Origin: Roseiconus nitratireducens
GTDB lineage: Bacteria > Planctomycetota > Planctomycetia > Pirellulales > Pirellulaceae
Assembly (NCBI RefSeq): GCF_008629675.1
Contig: NZ_VWOX01000011.1
Location: 62,001-126,000 of the forward strand
Direction of reading: 5' to 3'
Length of the DNA stretch: 64,000 nt
Part shown: positions 1 through 8,723 of the stretch, piece after piece
How the letters are laid out: each line of letters opens with the position of its first letter
How positions within the stretch are numbered: the first letter of the stretch is position 1
Notes under the pieces: model-generated
Told to the model about the DNA's origin: nothing
Databases searched by the model: none
What the model saw: the letters and a program-made list of their open reading frames with translations, nothing else
Made by a program: the position numbers and the translations under genes

Positions 1-256
1 TTCCTGCCGCTGCCGTGTGATCTGCGCACAGGAACAGAGGTGATGAACGACGCGTGGAGCGACGCGGCGATGGTAGAAGTTGGAAACGTTGGTCATCGAT
101 ACGCTCGAATGATCGGGGGGCTTTGCATCGGATCGGATTCACAAGCGGATAACTGCGCCACACCCCGCCGTTTCCACCGTCGGTCCAAAGATTTCTGGGA
201 TAGCGCCGACGCAGGCAAAAAGAAGTCCTCAATTCCCCCTTTCTAGGCGGCTGTTT

Positions 257-276
257 CCGTCGGCTCGCGCCGACGG
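257..276. repeat. REP-like hairpin, copy 1
   Basis: Perfect inverted repeat: CCGTCGGC (257-264), loop TCGC, GCCGACGG (269-276), followed by CAGGGGGCTG. It resembles three other intergenic hairpins in the window, near 24234, 32711 and 54937, in having a CCGTC/GACGG stem with a 4-base loop followed by a purine-rich GC tail. It has no T-tract, so it is probably a dispersed palindromic element rather than a terminator. Confidence 0.55.
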
Positions 277-364
277 CAGGGGGCTGTCGTTGCTTCGCGA
301 CTGGAGCTCGTGCCCGAACACTCCGTTGGTCTTCGTGTCCTGATTGCGACAGGAACGGACCTCC

Positions 365-413
365 CCCAGAGTTCCTGCACTGTGACCTTGCCCAGAGTTC
401 CTGCCCTGTGATC
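365..413. repeat. Two-copy tandem repeat, period 26
   Basis: A 23-base unit starting CCCAGAGTTCCTGC and ending TGTGAYC occurs at 365-387 and 391-413 with two mismatches and a 3-base spacer. A degenerate relative may lie at 3-24. Role unknown. It lies upstream of the methyltransferase gene, so it could be an operator pair, but it could equally be leftover repeat DNA. Confidence 0.5.
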
Positions 414-528
414 CGTCGACCTTTTCGATTTAGCGAAAAAACCGGTGGATCCAATCCTCCGCCGGGCAGTTAGTTCCATGCACGGCCGCGCCGTCGCGTT
501 TCATTTCTCGACAGACCCAAGATCGACC

Positions 529-1485
529 ATGACAACCACGCCTGACGCTTCCGTCGACGACCGCACGCCGCCGTTTTTCCTCACCGACGGCGGTCTGGAG
601 ACGACGCTGGTCTTCCACGAAGGGCTGGATCTGCCGCAATTCGCCGCCTTTCCGCTGTTGGCCGATGACCGGTTCGACGCCTGGTTCTTTGACTATTTCG
701 ATCGGTACTTCGCAATTGCCCAGCAACACCGGTGCGGGTTCGTGTTGGAATCCAACACGTGGCGTGCCAGTTCGGATTGGGCGGAAAAGTTGTCGATTCC
801 GGAGCCCGAATTGCGACGATTGAACCAGAAAGCGATCGAACTGTTGATCGAGTATCGGCGCCAGCGGGAAACGGAATCATCGCCGGTCCTGATCAGCGGT
901 TGCGTCGGTCCCCGCCATGACGGCTACCGCGACCAGCAAACGTCGGTCGAACAGGCCCGGCGGTACCACGCCAGCCAAATCGAAACATTTGCCCAAAGCG
1001 GTGCGGACCGTGTGACGGCGATGACGTTGACCAATGAGCAGGAGGCGGCGGGCATCGCCCTGGCCTGCGCAGCCTGCGATCTGCCGGCAGTGATCTCATT
1101 CACCGTCGAAACCGATGGCCGCCTTCCCAGCGGCCGGCGGCTTCCCGATGCGATCGATTTCGTCGACCAACAGGCCGAGACCGCGCCCGCGTTTTACATG
1201 ATCAACTGCGCCCATCCGGAACATTTCGTTTCGACGCTCCGGGAAAGCGGTACCTGGACCGATCGCCTGCGGGGGCTGCGGTGCAATGCATCCACGCTTA
1301 GCCACGCGGAACTGGATGAGATGGAAACGTTGGACACCGGTGACCCCAAATCGCTGGGTGAGTCCCACCGTCAGATCATGAACCTGCTGCCCAACCTGTG
1401 CCTGCTTGGCGGCTGTTGCGGAACCGACGAACGTCACGTCGCGGCGATCGCCCGCACGGTTTGCCGAACTTCGGTCGACGCCTGA
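529..1485 (+). CDS. Homocysteine S-methyltransferase family protein
   Basis: A 318-residue protein of the cobalamin-independent homocysteine/betaine S-methyltransferase family (zinc TIM barrel). The three zinc-ligand cysteines are visible: Cys227 in INCAHPEHF and the Cys296-Cys297 pair in GGCCGTDERH near the C-terminus. The N-terminal DGGLETTL motif is the usual first strand of the family. The family transfers a methyl group to homocysteine or related thiols. The exact donor (S-methylmethionine, betaine or other) cannot be read from sequence. The ATG at 529 was chosen because the family-like sequence begins shortly after it; the frame stays open upstream to 445 without conserved sequence. Its 3' end overlaps the convergent gene at 1434-1955 by 52 bases. 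Confidence 0.88.
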   Translation: MTTTPDASVDDRTPPFFLTDGGLETTLVFHEGLDLPQFAAFPLLADDRFDAWFFDYFDRYFAIAQQHRCGFVLESNTWRASSDWAEKLSIPEPELRRLNQKAIELLIEYRRQRETESSPVLISGCVGPRHDGYRDQQTSVEQARRYHASQIETFAQSGADRVTAMTLTNEQEAAGIALACAACDLPAVISFTVETDGRLPSGRRLPDAIDFVDQQAETAPAFYMINCAHPEHFVSTLRESGTWTDRLRGLRCNASTLSHAELDEMETLDTGDPKSLGESHRQIMNLLPNLCLLGGCCGTDERHVAAIARTVCRTSVDA

Positions 1486-1955
1486 AAGTAGCGACGAATC
1501 AGCGGCGCGATGTCGGCAAAGTCTTCGGGGGTTTGGACGACCGCTCGCGCCCCCAATTCCATCATCGACAATGCCAGTCGTCGTCCAATCCGGCGTGAAG
1601 GTGCGTCGATCGCGATCAGCTGCATCAGGTCGGGCCTCCCCACTCCGATCTGGGCCAGAGTCAACGCGACCGGCACAGCGTTGTCACCCCCAACTTCCCA
1701 CAGGATCACGGCCCGCGGCAGTCCGGCGATTGACGCGCGGACCTTGCTGTGCTCGACGGCTCGCACCGCGATCACGGGTTCACTGGGCCCTGTGTGGGGG
1801 ACAACGCCGGGAACACCGCCCGGTGGCGCCGACAAGAAAGCGTGTTGAAACGGCCCCACAAATCGCCGCGCGGTATCGCACCAGCGGTGCCCGGATTCAC
1901 AGACCAGCAGCTCCACGCTGGGACGCGGCATCGGGGCGGCCGGCGGATGTGTCAT
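1434..1955 (-). CDS. Hypothetical protein, possible degenerate receiver-like domain
   Basis: A 173-residue protein with no family I recognise with confidence. It starts with an ATG that overlaps the TGA of the upstream regulator gene (ATGA at 1952-1955), so the two are almost certainly co-translated. The alternating hydrophobic strands (VELLVCES, RAVILWEV, LMQLIAID) and the C-terminal stretch with MELGARAVVQTPEDF recall the last strands of response-regulator receiver domains, where a G-A-x-x-V/L-x-K-P pattern is usual. The phosphoacceptor Asp and the conserved Lys are not evident, so it would be a pseudo-receiver. That reading is inference. Its 3' end runs 52 bases into the convergent methyltransferase gene. 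Confidence 0.7.
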   Translation of the reverse strand: MTHPPAAPMPRPSVELLVCESGHRWCDTARRFVGPFQHAFLSAPPGGVPGVVPHTGPSEPVIAVRAVEHSKVRASIAGLPRAVILWEVGGDNAVPVALTLAQIGVGRPDLMQLIAIDAPSRRIGRRLALSMMELGARAVVQTPEDFADIAPLIRRYFQASTEVRQTVRAIAAT

Positions 1956-3352
1956 TGCGAATTGTCCGACAACAACGACTCGATCTTGCGCAGCAATCGC
2001 GCCCGAGACACGTTCAAGCGGCGCGCCGCTTCGGCACGGTTGCCGTCGCTTTCGTCCAACGTCTTACGGATCAGATCGGCTTCGAAGCGGGCGACGGTGG
2101 CGTCCAGGTCGACGGACTGGGCCGAGACGGGCACGCCTTCATTGGGGCGATACGAACGGACGGCCAACGGCAGATGATCCGGCTGCACGACTTCGCCGCG
2201 ACACGCCCGCATCGCCTGGCGAACCGCCTGGTCAAGTTCGCGTAAATTGTCCGGCCAGGGGTACAGGACCAGCGCGTCGAGCGCGGCGCGGGACAGCCGG
2301 TCGGCGGAACCGTCGCCCGACGATCGCCGCTTATCCAACATTGCCTGGGCGATCAGCGGGATGTCCGCAACGCGACGCGACAGCGGATACAAGTTGATTG
2401 AAAAACCGCACAACAGATCTGCCAAAGCGACGTCCACGCCCCCTGGCAGTTCATCGGCAGCCAGCAAATCTGCTGCGCCCTCGTCGGTCTCGGGATCGAC
2501 GTGTGTGATTCTTGGTGCCGGCCCGGACACGGCAATCAGCCGCAGCCGATTGTCGAAATGATCGATCCAGTAGGCCAGCCGCTGCTGCGCGTCCGGCGGT
2601 GTTTCGTCGATGCCTCGCAAAACGGCGGTGGCATTGGCGTCGCCGGAATCCAGCAAGTGGTGCGTGACGACCGACAGGCTGGCGTCCAGCAGTTCGGGAT
2701 CCATCAGCGCCCCGTCGACCGTGACCAGCGGTTCGCCGGGCGACGAACGGTGGTGCACGGCGGTGGCAATCGATTCGGCCAAGCATCCCGGCGGAGACAG
2801 GATCAGCAGATGGGCGCGGACCGATCCGGCCAATTGGACTTGGCGTCGCATCCGCGTGGCCGAACGCGACCGTCCGACCAAGGCGGACTGCGATGCGGTT
2901 TCATGGTGGCGGCGCCAACTGTCCAGCTGCTGTCGCAACTCGTTGGCCGAGACGACGCCCGAGTCCGATTGCTGGTCGGCAAACGATCCGCCGATGGCAA
3001 CCGTGACCGATTGATCCCCACTGCCCAAGCGGACGAAGCGCGTGTCCAGTGCGGCGGGCCGCGGCGAAGCGGATTCTGAGCCTGGCGGCTGGATCCTTAA
3101 CGACGCGGTCCCGCGTGTTTGGAAACCCGGCGGTGGCGAAAGAGATGCCGCCAGACGATCCAGGGGATCGTCCGTGACGGCGGATCCGGCCACACACAGA
3201 CGCCCCACCAACGACTCCGGCGACACGTCCAACCACGAACCGACCGCGGCGGAGAGAAACACCAATCGCCCGTCGGGATCAATCACCCACAGCGGGGCCG
3301 TGGAGCGATCGATCAGCCGGGAAAAAGGGCGATGTTTGGTGCTGGAAGCCAT
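1952..3352 (-). CDS. PAS / degenerate NtrC-like AAA / Fis-type HTH regulator
   Basis: A 466-residue protein. An N-terminal PAS-like segment (about residues 10-60, with LWVIDPDGRLVFLS) is followed by a central region with the layout of a sigma-54 activator AAA+ domain. This is recognisable from a segment near SLVGRSRSATRM, the phrase ADIPLIAQAML and YPWPDNLRELDQAV near the end of that domain. The C-terminal Fis-type helix-turn-helix (about the last 45 residues, EAARRLNVSRARLLRKIESL) is clear. The Walker A site is replaced by LSPPGCLAES and no GAFTGA loop is present, so ATP hydrolysis and sigma-54 contact are unlikely. ATG 3352 was preferred over an upstream start in the same frame because conserved sequence begins there. 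It is translationally coupled to the gene ending at 1434. Confidence 0.8.
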   Translation of the reverse strand: MASSTKHRPFSRLIDRSTAPLWVIDPDGRLVFLSAAVGSWLDVSPESLVGRLCVAGSAVTDDPLDRLAASLSPPPGFQTRGTASLRIQPPGSESASPRPAALDTRFVRLGSGDQSVTVAIGGSFADQQSDSGVVSANELRQQLDSWRRHHETASQSALVGRSRSATRMRRQVQLAGSVRAHLLILSPPGCLAESIATAVHHRSSPGEPLVTVDGALMDPELLDASLSVVTHHLLDSGDANATAVLRGIDETPPDAQQRLAYWIDHFDNRLRLIAVSGPAPRITHVDPETDEGAADLLAADELPGGVDVALADLLCGFSINLYPLSRRVADIPLIAQAMLDKRRSSGDGSADRLSRAALDALVLYPWPDNLRELDQAVRQAMRACRGEVVQPDHLPLAVRSYRPNEGVPVSAQSVDLDATVARFEADLIRKTLDESDGNRAEAARRLNVSRARLLRKIESLLSDNSQ

Positions 3353-3565
3353 GCTGGACGCGAGTCCCGCTCCGAGGCGGAGCCCGTGTTGCGGGTGGTG
3401 CAACGCCGTCAACCCTGTCGATCCGGACCCTGCCGAATCGAACAACGGCAATCCGGACAACGGCGAACCGATCCAAGGAAGTCGGGCCGCTCGGAACCGA
3501 CCGTGCGGATTGGACCGCTCGGGTTGGACCGCGGGTCGGATCTTTCCAATCTGACGCCGGACGGC

Positions 3566-3889
3566 TTAAAAGACGTCCAGCATGAAATGGTGGCCGGAAT
3601 GGTAGCGGCGATTGCTGGGGTAGTAGTTGTGCCACTGCTTGTTGTACACCGGAATCCGCATCTCCGGTGGATAGCGGTGATACAGGCTATCGGCGCTGCG
3701 GTAGTATTCCTGCCCCCAGAAGTTTTGAGGGTAGTAGACGTAGGGATAGTGGTAGAAGCGGTTCCAATCCCGGGTGCTTGCGCTTCCGCCCCAGGCTTGG
3801 CCGAACGCGCGCTGGTCGGCCGACGCGGTGTCGGCCACCACGGCGGCCGAGGCCACCAGGACGGCGGCAATGATCAACTGACGAAGCAT
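3566..3889 (-). CDS. Small secreted Tyr/Trp-rich protein
   Basis: A 107-residue protein with a signal peptide (MLRQLIIAAVLVASAAVVAD, cleavage after the TASA region) and a mature part very rich in Tyr, Trp, His, Asn and Arg. Examples are WNRFYHYPYVYYPQNFW and MRIPVYNKQWHNYYP. Short secreted proteins with this WNRFYHYPYVYYPQNFW-type core occur widely in planctomycetes and are sometimes labelled calmodulin-binding in databases, a name I would not rely on. The function is unknown; an envelope or cell-surface role is likely. The ATG at 3889 gives a good signal peptide. The frame extends upstream to 3943, but that extra part would spoil the signal sequence. Confidence 0.8.
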   Translation of the reverse strand: MLRQLIIAAVLVASAAVVADTASADQRAFGQAWGGSASTRDWNRFYHYPYVYYPQNFWGQEYYRSADSLYHRYPPEMRIPVYNKQWHNYYPSNRRYHSGHHFMLDVF

Positions 3890-4138
3890 CTCTGCTTTCC
3901 CCCTTTGCCGGCCAGCTCCGCCGGGCGCCGGGCGCTCGGTCACGAGGTGACTGGATCGATGGTCGGTTCAAAAGTGTCTGTCGACGCGGAACTTGCGGGC
4001 GCATCCTGCGTCGCCACCCGGGCAAACAGCCCGGATCTTCGGTCGTATCGGCAAATCTGGCTGGACGGGTTGAGTCGATCGTGCCGGGATTTCAGAGAGA
4101 GCCGGTTTCAGACTTCTCAATCGCGGGAGTTAGCACCT

Positions 4139-5674
4139 ATGATAATTCAAGGCGAATCCGCTCAACCCGCACCACCAACCCACCCAAATTGCATGCGACC
4201 GACGTCGAATTCCCGCCCAGATCGCTTGTCCCTCCTTCCGGCCGTCCGCGCCGCGTCGATCCGAAAGGCGTTGACGTGGGCCACATCGGGCGGAGTCGCG
4301 GCATGGGTCGCGGCCGGCCTTCTGATGCTGGCCGGCACCGCGGCGGCGTGCCCCTTCTGCGAATCGGTCCAGCAGACCATCCGGCAGCAGTCGGCCACCA
4401 TGGACGCCGTCGTCATCGCCACCAGCCTGGACGGTGAATTGACGCGCAACCTGTCCACCGGCGTCGTCAAAATGAAGATCGAGAAGGTGCTCAAAGGCCA
4501 GGAATTCGTCGAAGCCGGGCAAGAGGTCGATGCCATTTACTATGGCAAGGTCGAAGTCGGACGCCGGTTCCTGCTTTCGGGAGTCGATCCTCCGGACCTG
4601 CAATGGTCCTGCCTGCCGATCACCGATCGGGCCGAAGACTACATCGTCGGAGCCACCAAAGTCGAAGACGATCCGGTCGCCCGGCTGCGGTATTACCAAA
4701 AGTACCTGGAAGATGAGGAAGCCTTCATCTCGCGTGATGCCTACGACGAATTCGCCTCCTCGCCCTACAGCGTGTTCCAAAAGCTGGGTCCGGACATGGA
4801 CCACGACCGGCTGATCCAGTGGGTGCAGGATCCGGAGATCGGTGCGGACCGCAAACGGGTCTACTTCACCATGCTCAGCGTCTGCGGAACCCAGGAAGAC
4901 CTGCCGATGCTGGAAGCGATGTTGCGTCATCCGGCCAAGAGCATGACCGGTGGGCTGGACGCGTTGATCGCTTGCTACCTGACGCTTGCCGGCGAGGACG
5001 GTCTGGAATTGATCGACGAACTGTTCATCGCCAACAAACGGGCTCCGTTCCCGCAGAGTTACGCCGCGATCATGGCGATCCGGTTTCATGGGACCGAAGG
5101 CGACGTGATCCCGCGAAGTGCGTTGGTCGAATCGCTGCACAAGGTGCTCGATCGCGGCGAATTGGCCGACATGGTGATTCCCGATTTGGCCAAGTGGAAC
5201 GATTGGAGCCAGATCGACCGTCTGGTCCGCCTGTTCAAAGAAGCGGAAAAGGACAAGAACTGGCTGCGGGTGCCGGTCATCAACTACCTGCGGGCCTGCC
5301 CGCTGGAGGAAGCGAAGACGGCCATCAAGGAATTGGAAGAGATCGATCCGGATGCCGTCCGCCGCGCGAACACGTTCTTCCCGATCCCCGTTCCCGTGCG
5401 GGAGAAGACGCCTGACACGTCCGAAACCAGCCGTCGCGAGTTGCCCGCGGACCGCCCCGTCCGGCTGGCGTCGACCGGGCCGGTCGCGGTCCAGACCGCA
5501 CTGGCGGGTGACGTTCCGGTGGGCGGCCAATTTGCCGCGAAAGCCTCGGCCGGCACGAACCCTTGGAACCTGGGCTACGTATTGGGAACGGCTTTGCTGA
5601 CCATCATCCTGGGCCAGTTCCTGCTGCTGACCGGTGGGGCGTCCAGCGGGGATCCCGTCAGCGAAGCCGCCTGA
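4139..5674 (+). CDS. Exported CPFC-motif protein with C-terminal membrane anchor
   Basis: A 511-residue protein. An N-terminal hydrophobic segment (VAAWVAAGLLMLAGTAAA) is followed directly by CPFCESVQQTIRQQ, a CxxC pair right after the presumed cleavage site. The central part is helical with HEAT-like alternation. The C-terminus ends in a single membrane span (LGYVLGTALLTIILGQFLLL). Similar CPFC-starting proteins are known from planctomycetes without assigned function. The CPFC could be a redox or metal site, but there is no thioredoxin fold that I recognise. ATG 4193 is an alternative start. The long open frame upstream of 4139 is a shadow of the opposite strand. The next gene lies 196 bases downstream. 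Confidence 0.82.
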   Translation: MIIQGESAQPAPPTHPNCMRPTSNSRPDRLSLLPAVRAASIRKALTWATSGGVAAWVAAGLLMLAGTAAACPFCESVQQTIRQQSATMDAVVIATSLDGELTRNLSTGVVKMKIEKVLKGQEFVEAGQEVDAIYYGKVEVGRRFLLSGVDPPDLQWSCLPITDRAEDYIVGATKVEDDPVARLRYYQKYLEDEEAFISRDAYDEFASSPYSVFQKLGPDMDHDRLIQWVQDPEIGADRKRVYFTMLSVCGTQEDLPMLEAMLRHPAKSMTGGLDALIACYLTLAGEDGLELIDELFIANKRAPFPQSYAAIMAIRFHGTEGDVIPRSALVESLHKVLDRGELADMVIPDLAKWNDWSQIDRLVRLFKEAEKDKNWLRVPVINYLRACPLEEAKTAIKELEEIDPDAVRRANTFFPIPVPVREKTPDTSETSRRELPADRPVRLASTGPVAVQTALAGDVPVGGQFAAKASAGTNPWNLGYVLGTALLTIILGQFLLLTGGASSGDPVSEAA

Positions 5675-5870
5675 ATAGCGTCCGACCCGAACAGTGCCCG
5701 CCGCAGCCAAGGCCGACCGGCATTTCACGCCGGGTTCGTCCGGAACGTCCACTGACCGAACCTCCGGCCGTCGCCGCCGCGGTTCTTTGTGGGACGAGTT
5801 CGGTTCGTTTTCAGCTACGTTGAATTGGACGGTACCTTGATTCGCGTTCCCTGCGTTTGCCAAGCGTAAG

Positions 5871-6545
5871 ATGACCCACGATCTTCAGATGTCCGCGTCG
5901 GCCGACGCGGTGGACTTTCCGTATCGAGCACTCAGTCGCAGTGCGATCTGGTCATTGATCCTGTTTGCCGTGGCCCTGTTCGGCCTGATCCCGCCGTTCG
6001 AATCGGTGCTGGCGTTGACCGTGCTGGGCATCATCGCCGCCCTGATCGCCATTCGATCGATCCGTCGCTATCCCGACGAGTTCAGCGGACTGTCGTTGGC
6101 CAAGTTTGCCCTGATCGCGAACGCGGCGCTGCTGGCCGGCGGTGTCGCCCTGCACAGTTACATCTACCTGACGGAAGTTCCTCCGGGTCATGTTCGCGTC
6201 CCCTTTTATGAGCTCAAGTACGAGGGCCAAAACGATCGGCCGACCGAAACGGCGATCAACGTCGACGGCAAAGATGTGTTCATCAAGGGTTACATCCATC
6301 CGTCCAGCGGAGGCGGGATGCTGCGGCAATTCGTGCTGGTCGGCGACCTGGGCACGTGCTGTTTCGGGGGCCAGCCTCGCAGCAGCGAGATGATCGAGGT
6401 CACGTTGACCGGCGGCCAAACCGTCGAAGGCGGGATGACACGGCGAAAACTGGCCGGCAAGTTCTCGGTCAACCGGATGCAGCACACCAAGGCTGATTTT
6501 GACAACCCGGTGTTCTATCGGCTAAAAGCAAGGAGCCTGAAGTAG
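5871..6545 (+). CDS. Membrane protein with DUF4190-like N-terminus and DUF3299-like domain
   Basis: A 224-residue protein. Residues about 20-105 contain two to three membrane spans (IWSLILFAVALFGLIPPF, VLALTVLGIIAALIAI, FALIANAALLAGGVALH), a DUF4190-like arrangement. The rest is a soluble domain ending in a DUF3299-type fold with VFIKGYIHPSS and QFVLVGDLGTCCFG. The Cys-Cys-Phe-Gly signature is shared with the next gene, and the two soluble domains align in order: a GYI strand, FVLV, CCFG, then a V-EG strand. DUF3299 proteins are small periplasmic or membrane proteins with no established activity, and the paired Cys suggests metal binding. The next gene starts 227 bases downstream on the same strand. 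Confidence 0.82.
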   Translation: MTHDLQMSASADAVDFPYRALSRSAIWSLILFAVALFGLIPPFESVLALTVLGIIAALIAIRSIRRYPDEFSGLSLAKFALIANAALLAGGVALHSYIYLTEVPPGHVRVPFYELKYEGQNDRPTETAINVDGKDVFIKGYIHPSSGGGMLRQFVLVGDLGTCCFGGQPRSSEMIEVTLTGGQTVEGGMTRRKLAGKFSVNRMQHTKADFDNPVFYRLKARSLK

Positions 6546-6772
6546 GCATCGGTTCGTCAGATCCGCTGCGGGAATCCGCCGGTCGGTCGGCGACAACCAG
6601 TCCCACGCGTTGCTGCGATGCCTTGCCCTTCACGCGAATGAGGACGGCGACGCCGACGGCGACGGGTTGCCACCGCGTCCTGCCGTCGGCCACCTGACGA
6701 GAACCGGGCCACCTGGCATGTCATGTGCATCAGCGTCGTTCATTCGCCCCCACCTCGCGCACCCAACGCCCC

Positions 6773-7330
6773 ATGAAGTTTTTCACAGCGACTCGCCAAT
6801 CGGCCGCCACTTTCGCCTGCACCGCCCTGGTGCTTTTGGTCGGCATGCTGGTGCCCGCCGAGCTTTCCGCGCAAGACCCGCAGGACCGGCCCAAGGTCAC
6901 GCCGCGGCCCAGCTCGGAAGCCCAACTTGCCAAAGGTGAAATCAACTTCGACGACTTGCAATTCGACATCCAGAAGGATCAGGCGTTTGACAAATCCATG
7001 TTGAACGAGCGCGTGAAGAAGCTGGACGGCCGGAACGTCAAATTGCGCGGCTACATCCTACCCAGCACCCTATACAAGGAAACGGACATCGATCAATTCG
7101 TGCTGGTGCGCGACAACCAGGAGTGCTGCTTCGGCCCCGGCGCGGCCCTGTTCGACTGCGTGGTCGTGGAGATGGTCCCGGGTGCCACGACGGACTTTGT
7201 GACGCGTCCGGTGACCGTCGAAGGCAAATTCGAACTAGACACCGACAAGTACCGTTACCCCGGCGGCGCGGGGCCCAAGGGCGCCAGCCACTTCGCGATC
7301 TTTCGGATCAAGGGAAAGACCGTCAAATAA
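6773..7330 (+). CDS. Secreted DUF3299 protein
   Basis: A 185-residue protein. The signal peptide spans about residues 1-35 (TFACTALVLLVGMLVPAELSA, alanine-rich end). The mature domain has INFDDLQFDI, VKLRGYILPS, QFVLVRDNQECCFGPGA and a closing FAIFRIKGK strand, the DUF3299 pattern. The two adjacent cysteines in ECCFG match those of the preceding gene. ATG 6773 was chosen because it gives the export signal; the frame extends 16 codons upstream. It is probably co-expressed with the 5871-6545 gene, and both domains face the periplasm, so they may act together. It could be a metal chaperone or a lipoprotein-like binding protein, but no function is known. Confidence 0.85.
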   Translation: MKFFTATRQSAATFACTALVLLVGMLVPAELSAQDPQDRPKVTPRPSSEAQLAKGEINFDDLQFDIQKDQAFDKSMLNERVKKLDGRNVKLRGYILPSTLYKETDIDQFVLVRDNQECCFGPGAALFDCVVVEMVPGATTDFVTRPVTVEGKFELDTDKYRYPGGAGPKGASHFAIFRIKGKTVK

Positions 7331-7384
7331 GTCGGTCTTTCATTCGCGAGCGTCTGACCGCGCTTCCGCGGCACGGCTTTCTCG

Positions 7385-8557
7385 CTAACTGGCCGACCAC
7401 CCGGCCTTGGGCTGACGGTGGACGGTCGGCGACGCGTCCCCGGCGATCGCTTGAATCTTCGCCGCCTGGGCTTCCACGGCTTCGGCATCCGTCAGGGGCT
7501 CCAGCGTCAGCCGGAAGCTGACGGTTTCCTCCGGCTGCAATTCCACCAGACGCCGCTGGTTCTCTTCGAACGAACGCTGGTTGGGATAGTTCGTCGCCGG
7601 TTCCATGCCGCAAACGTAGCCGTCGGCGAGATCGGCGGTGTTCTTCCAAAGAATGAACCGCGGCAAGGTCTTGGTGGAATACTCAACGGCCAACCCCTTG
7701 TTGGCCTCGGCATTGCGAAGCATGACCGTCGTTTGGTGCGACCGATCTTCTCGCAAGGTGGCAAAGTAGACGCGTTCGGCATAGCCTTTCTGTGGGCCTC
7801 CGCACTGGTTCCAGCCATCGATTTCGCTGGCGGAACGATCGTCCTTGGGCGCCAGTTCTTCGATCGGAGCCAGCAGTTGCGAACCGTCGTCCAGCACCGG
7901 GGCGCCCAGATTGATGTGGTAAAGCATCTGCATGGTCGCCGCGGTTCCACGATCGTTCGTCACGTCGTCAAGAACTTCGACGGAGGCCGATCCGGCGGTC
8001 ACGCGGACACGGCTGCGGAGGTGAAAGTTGGTGAAGAACAGCCGGCTCTCGCGATAATCCCCCACCAATTCCAATCGCCCGGAAGCCTCGTCGTATTCGA
8101 TCTGCAGCCCATCGGCGGGCAGGTTTCCGATCCGACCGTGCAGCGGATAGACCAGATTGCCGGCCGGATCGTGTTCGGGGGCTCCGTTGCTTTCCAGACC
8201 ACAGCGGACCAGCAATTCATCAAACCCCGACAGCCAACCCAAGCCGTCCGCGTCGCCGAGCGGAACGAAGGAAGGGTGCACGGGGCCATCCACCGGCGAC
8301 CGCCAGGCGAACCGCGTGCCGTCCCGCTCGATATTCCAAATTGCCATTCCACGCGTCGGTAAAACGTGGATCACGGCGGCACCGGTGTCGATACGAACGA
8401 TTTCCGTCGCATCGCTGCGACCACCGACGAACCGTCCGAAGCGAGTGCGAATGGCCCCCCCCTCGGTTTCGAATTCGGCGGAAAGGGGCGAATCGTCGTC
8501 CCACTGCACGCGGCCGAGCGGATCGCGGGCCGTACGAGCCACGATGGTTTTCGTCAT
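7385..8557 (-). CDS. DUF4432 family aldose-1-epimerase-like protein
   Basis: A 390-residue protein of the galactose mutarotase-like superfamily, DUF4432 type. Typical features are the early strand with VLPTRGMAIW, SGFDELLVRCGLESNGAP, YPLHGRIGNLPA (the likely active-site His) and YHINLGAPVLDDGSQLLAP, plus GMEPATNYPNQRSFE near the end, where the Glu is a likely catalytic base. It would act on a hexose or keto-sugar in the cytoplasm; no signal peptide is present. It is divergently transcribed from the cupin gene (166 bases apart), and the four-gene context suggests sugar breakdown. ATG 8557 was selected; the frame is open further upstream but without conserved sequence. Confidence 0.85.
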   Translation of the reverse strand: MTKTIVARTARDPLGRVQWDDDSPLSAEFETEGGAIRTRFGRFVGGRSDATEIVRIDTGAAVIHVLPTRGMAIWNIERDGTRFAWRSPVDGPVHPSFVPLGDADGLGWLSGFDELLVRCGLESNGAPEHDPAGNLVYPLHGRIGNLPADGLQIEYDEASGRLELVGDYRESRLFFTNFHLRSRVRVTAGSASVEVLDDVTNDRGTAATMQMLYHINLGAPVLDDGSQLLAPIEELAPKDDRSASEIDGWNQCGGPQKGYAERVYFATLREDRSHQTTVMLRNAEANKGLAVEYSTKTLPRFILWKNTADLADGYVCGMEPATNYPNQRSFEENQRRLVELQPEETVSFRLTLEPLTDAEAVEAQAAKIQAIAGDASPTVHRQPKAGWSAS

Positions 8558-8723
8558 GGATTTACCTTGGTCCCTCTGGCGATCAAACTCCGTCGGGCCA
8601 TCCAACCGCGCCGACTTCGTATTCTTGTCGTCTGTGAATCCAGTCAATACAACATGGGGGCGGTGAATCTGCCCCAATCAAACCGCCCCGCCGATCAATT
8701 CCCCCCCAACCATAGAACCATCG

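Larger units (their letters stand above)
1..528. other. Region without a convincing gene
   Basis: I find no open reading frame here that looks like a protein. A 68-codon frame from 40 to 246 starts with GTG and has no recognisable pattern. The stretch holds one perfect hairpin at 257-276 and a two-copy tandem repeat at 365-413. The bases at 3-24 resemble the repeat unit loosely. The last hundred bases probably hold the promoter of the methyltransferase that starts at 529, but no clear promoter boxes are visible. Confidence 0.5.

Noticed and set aside
40..246. 68-codon open frame with GTG start
   Set aside because: No recognisable motif or ribosome-binding site.
3119..4138. Long N-terminal extension of the CPFC protein
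   Set aside because: The first 340 codons overlap a well-supported gene on the other strand (3566-3889) and part of the regulator gene, and the sequence looks like a shadow frame.
4130..5863. 577-codon minus-strand frame
   Set aside because: Exact shadow of the exported CPFC protein gene; the composition is typical of an antisense frame in GC-rich DNA.
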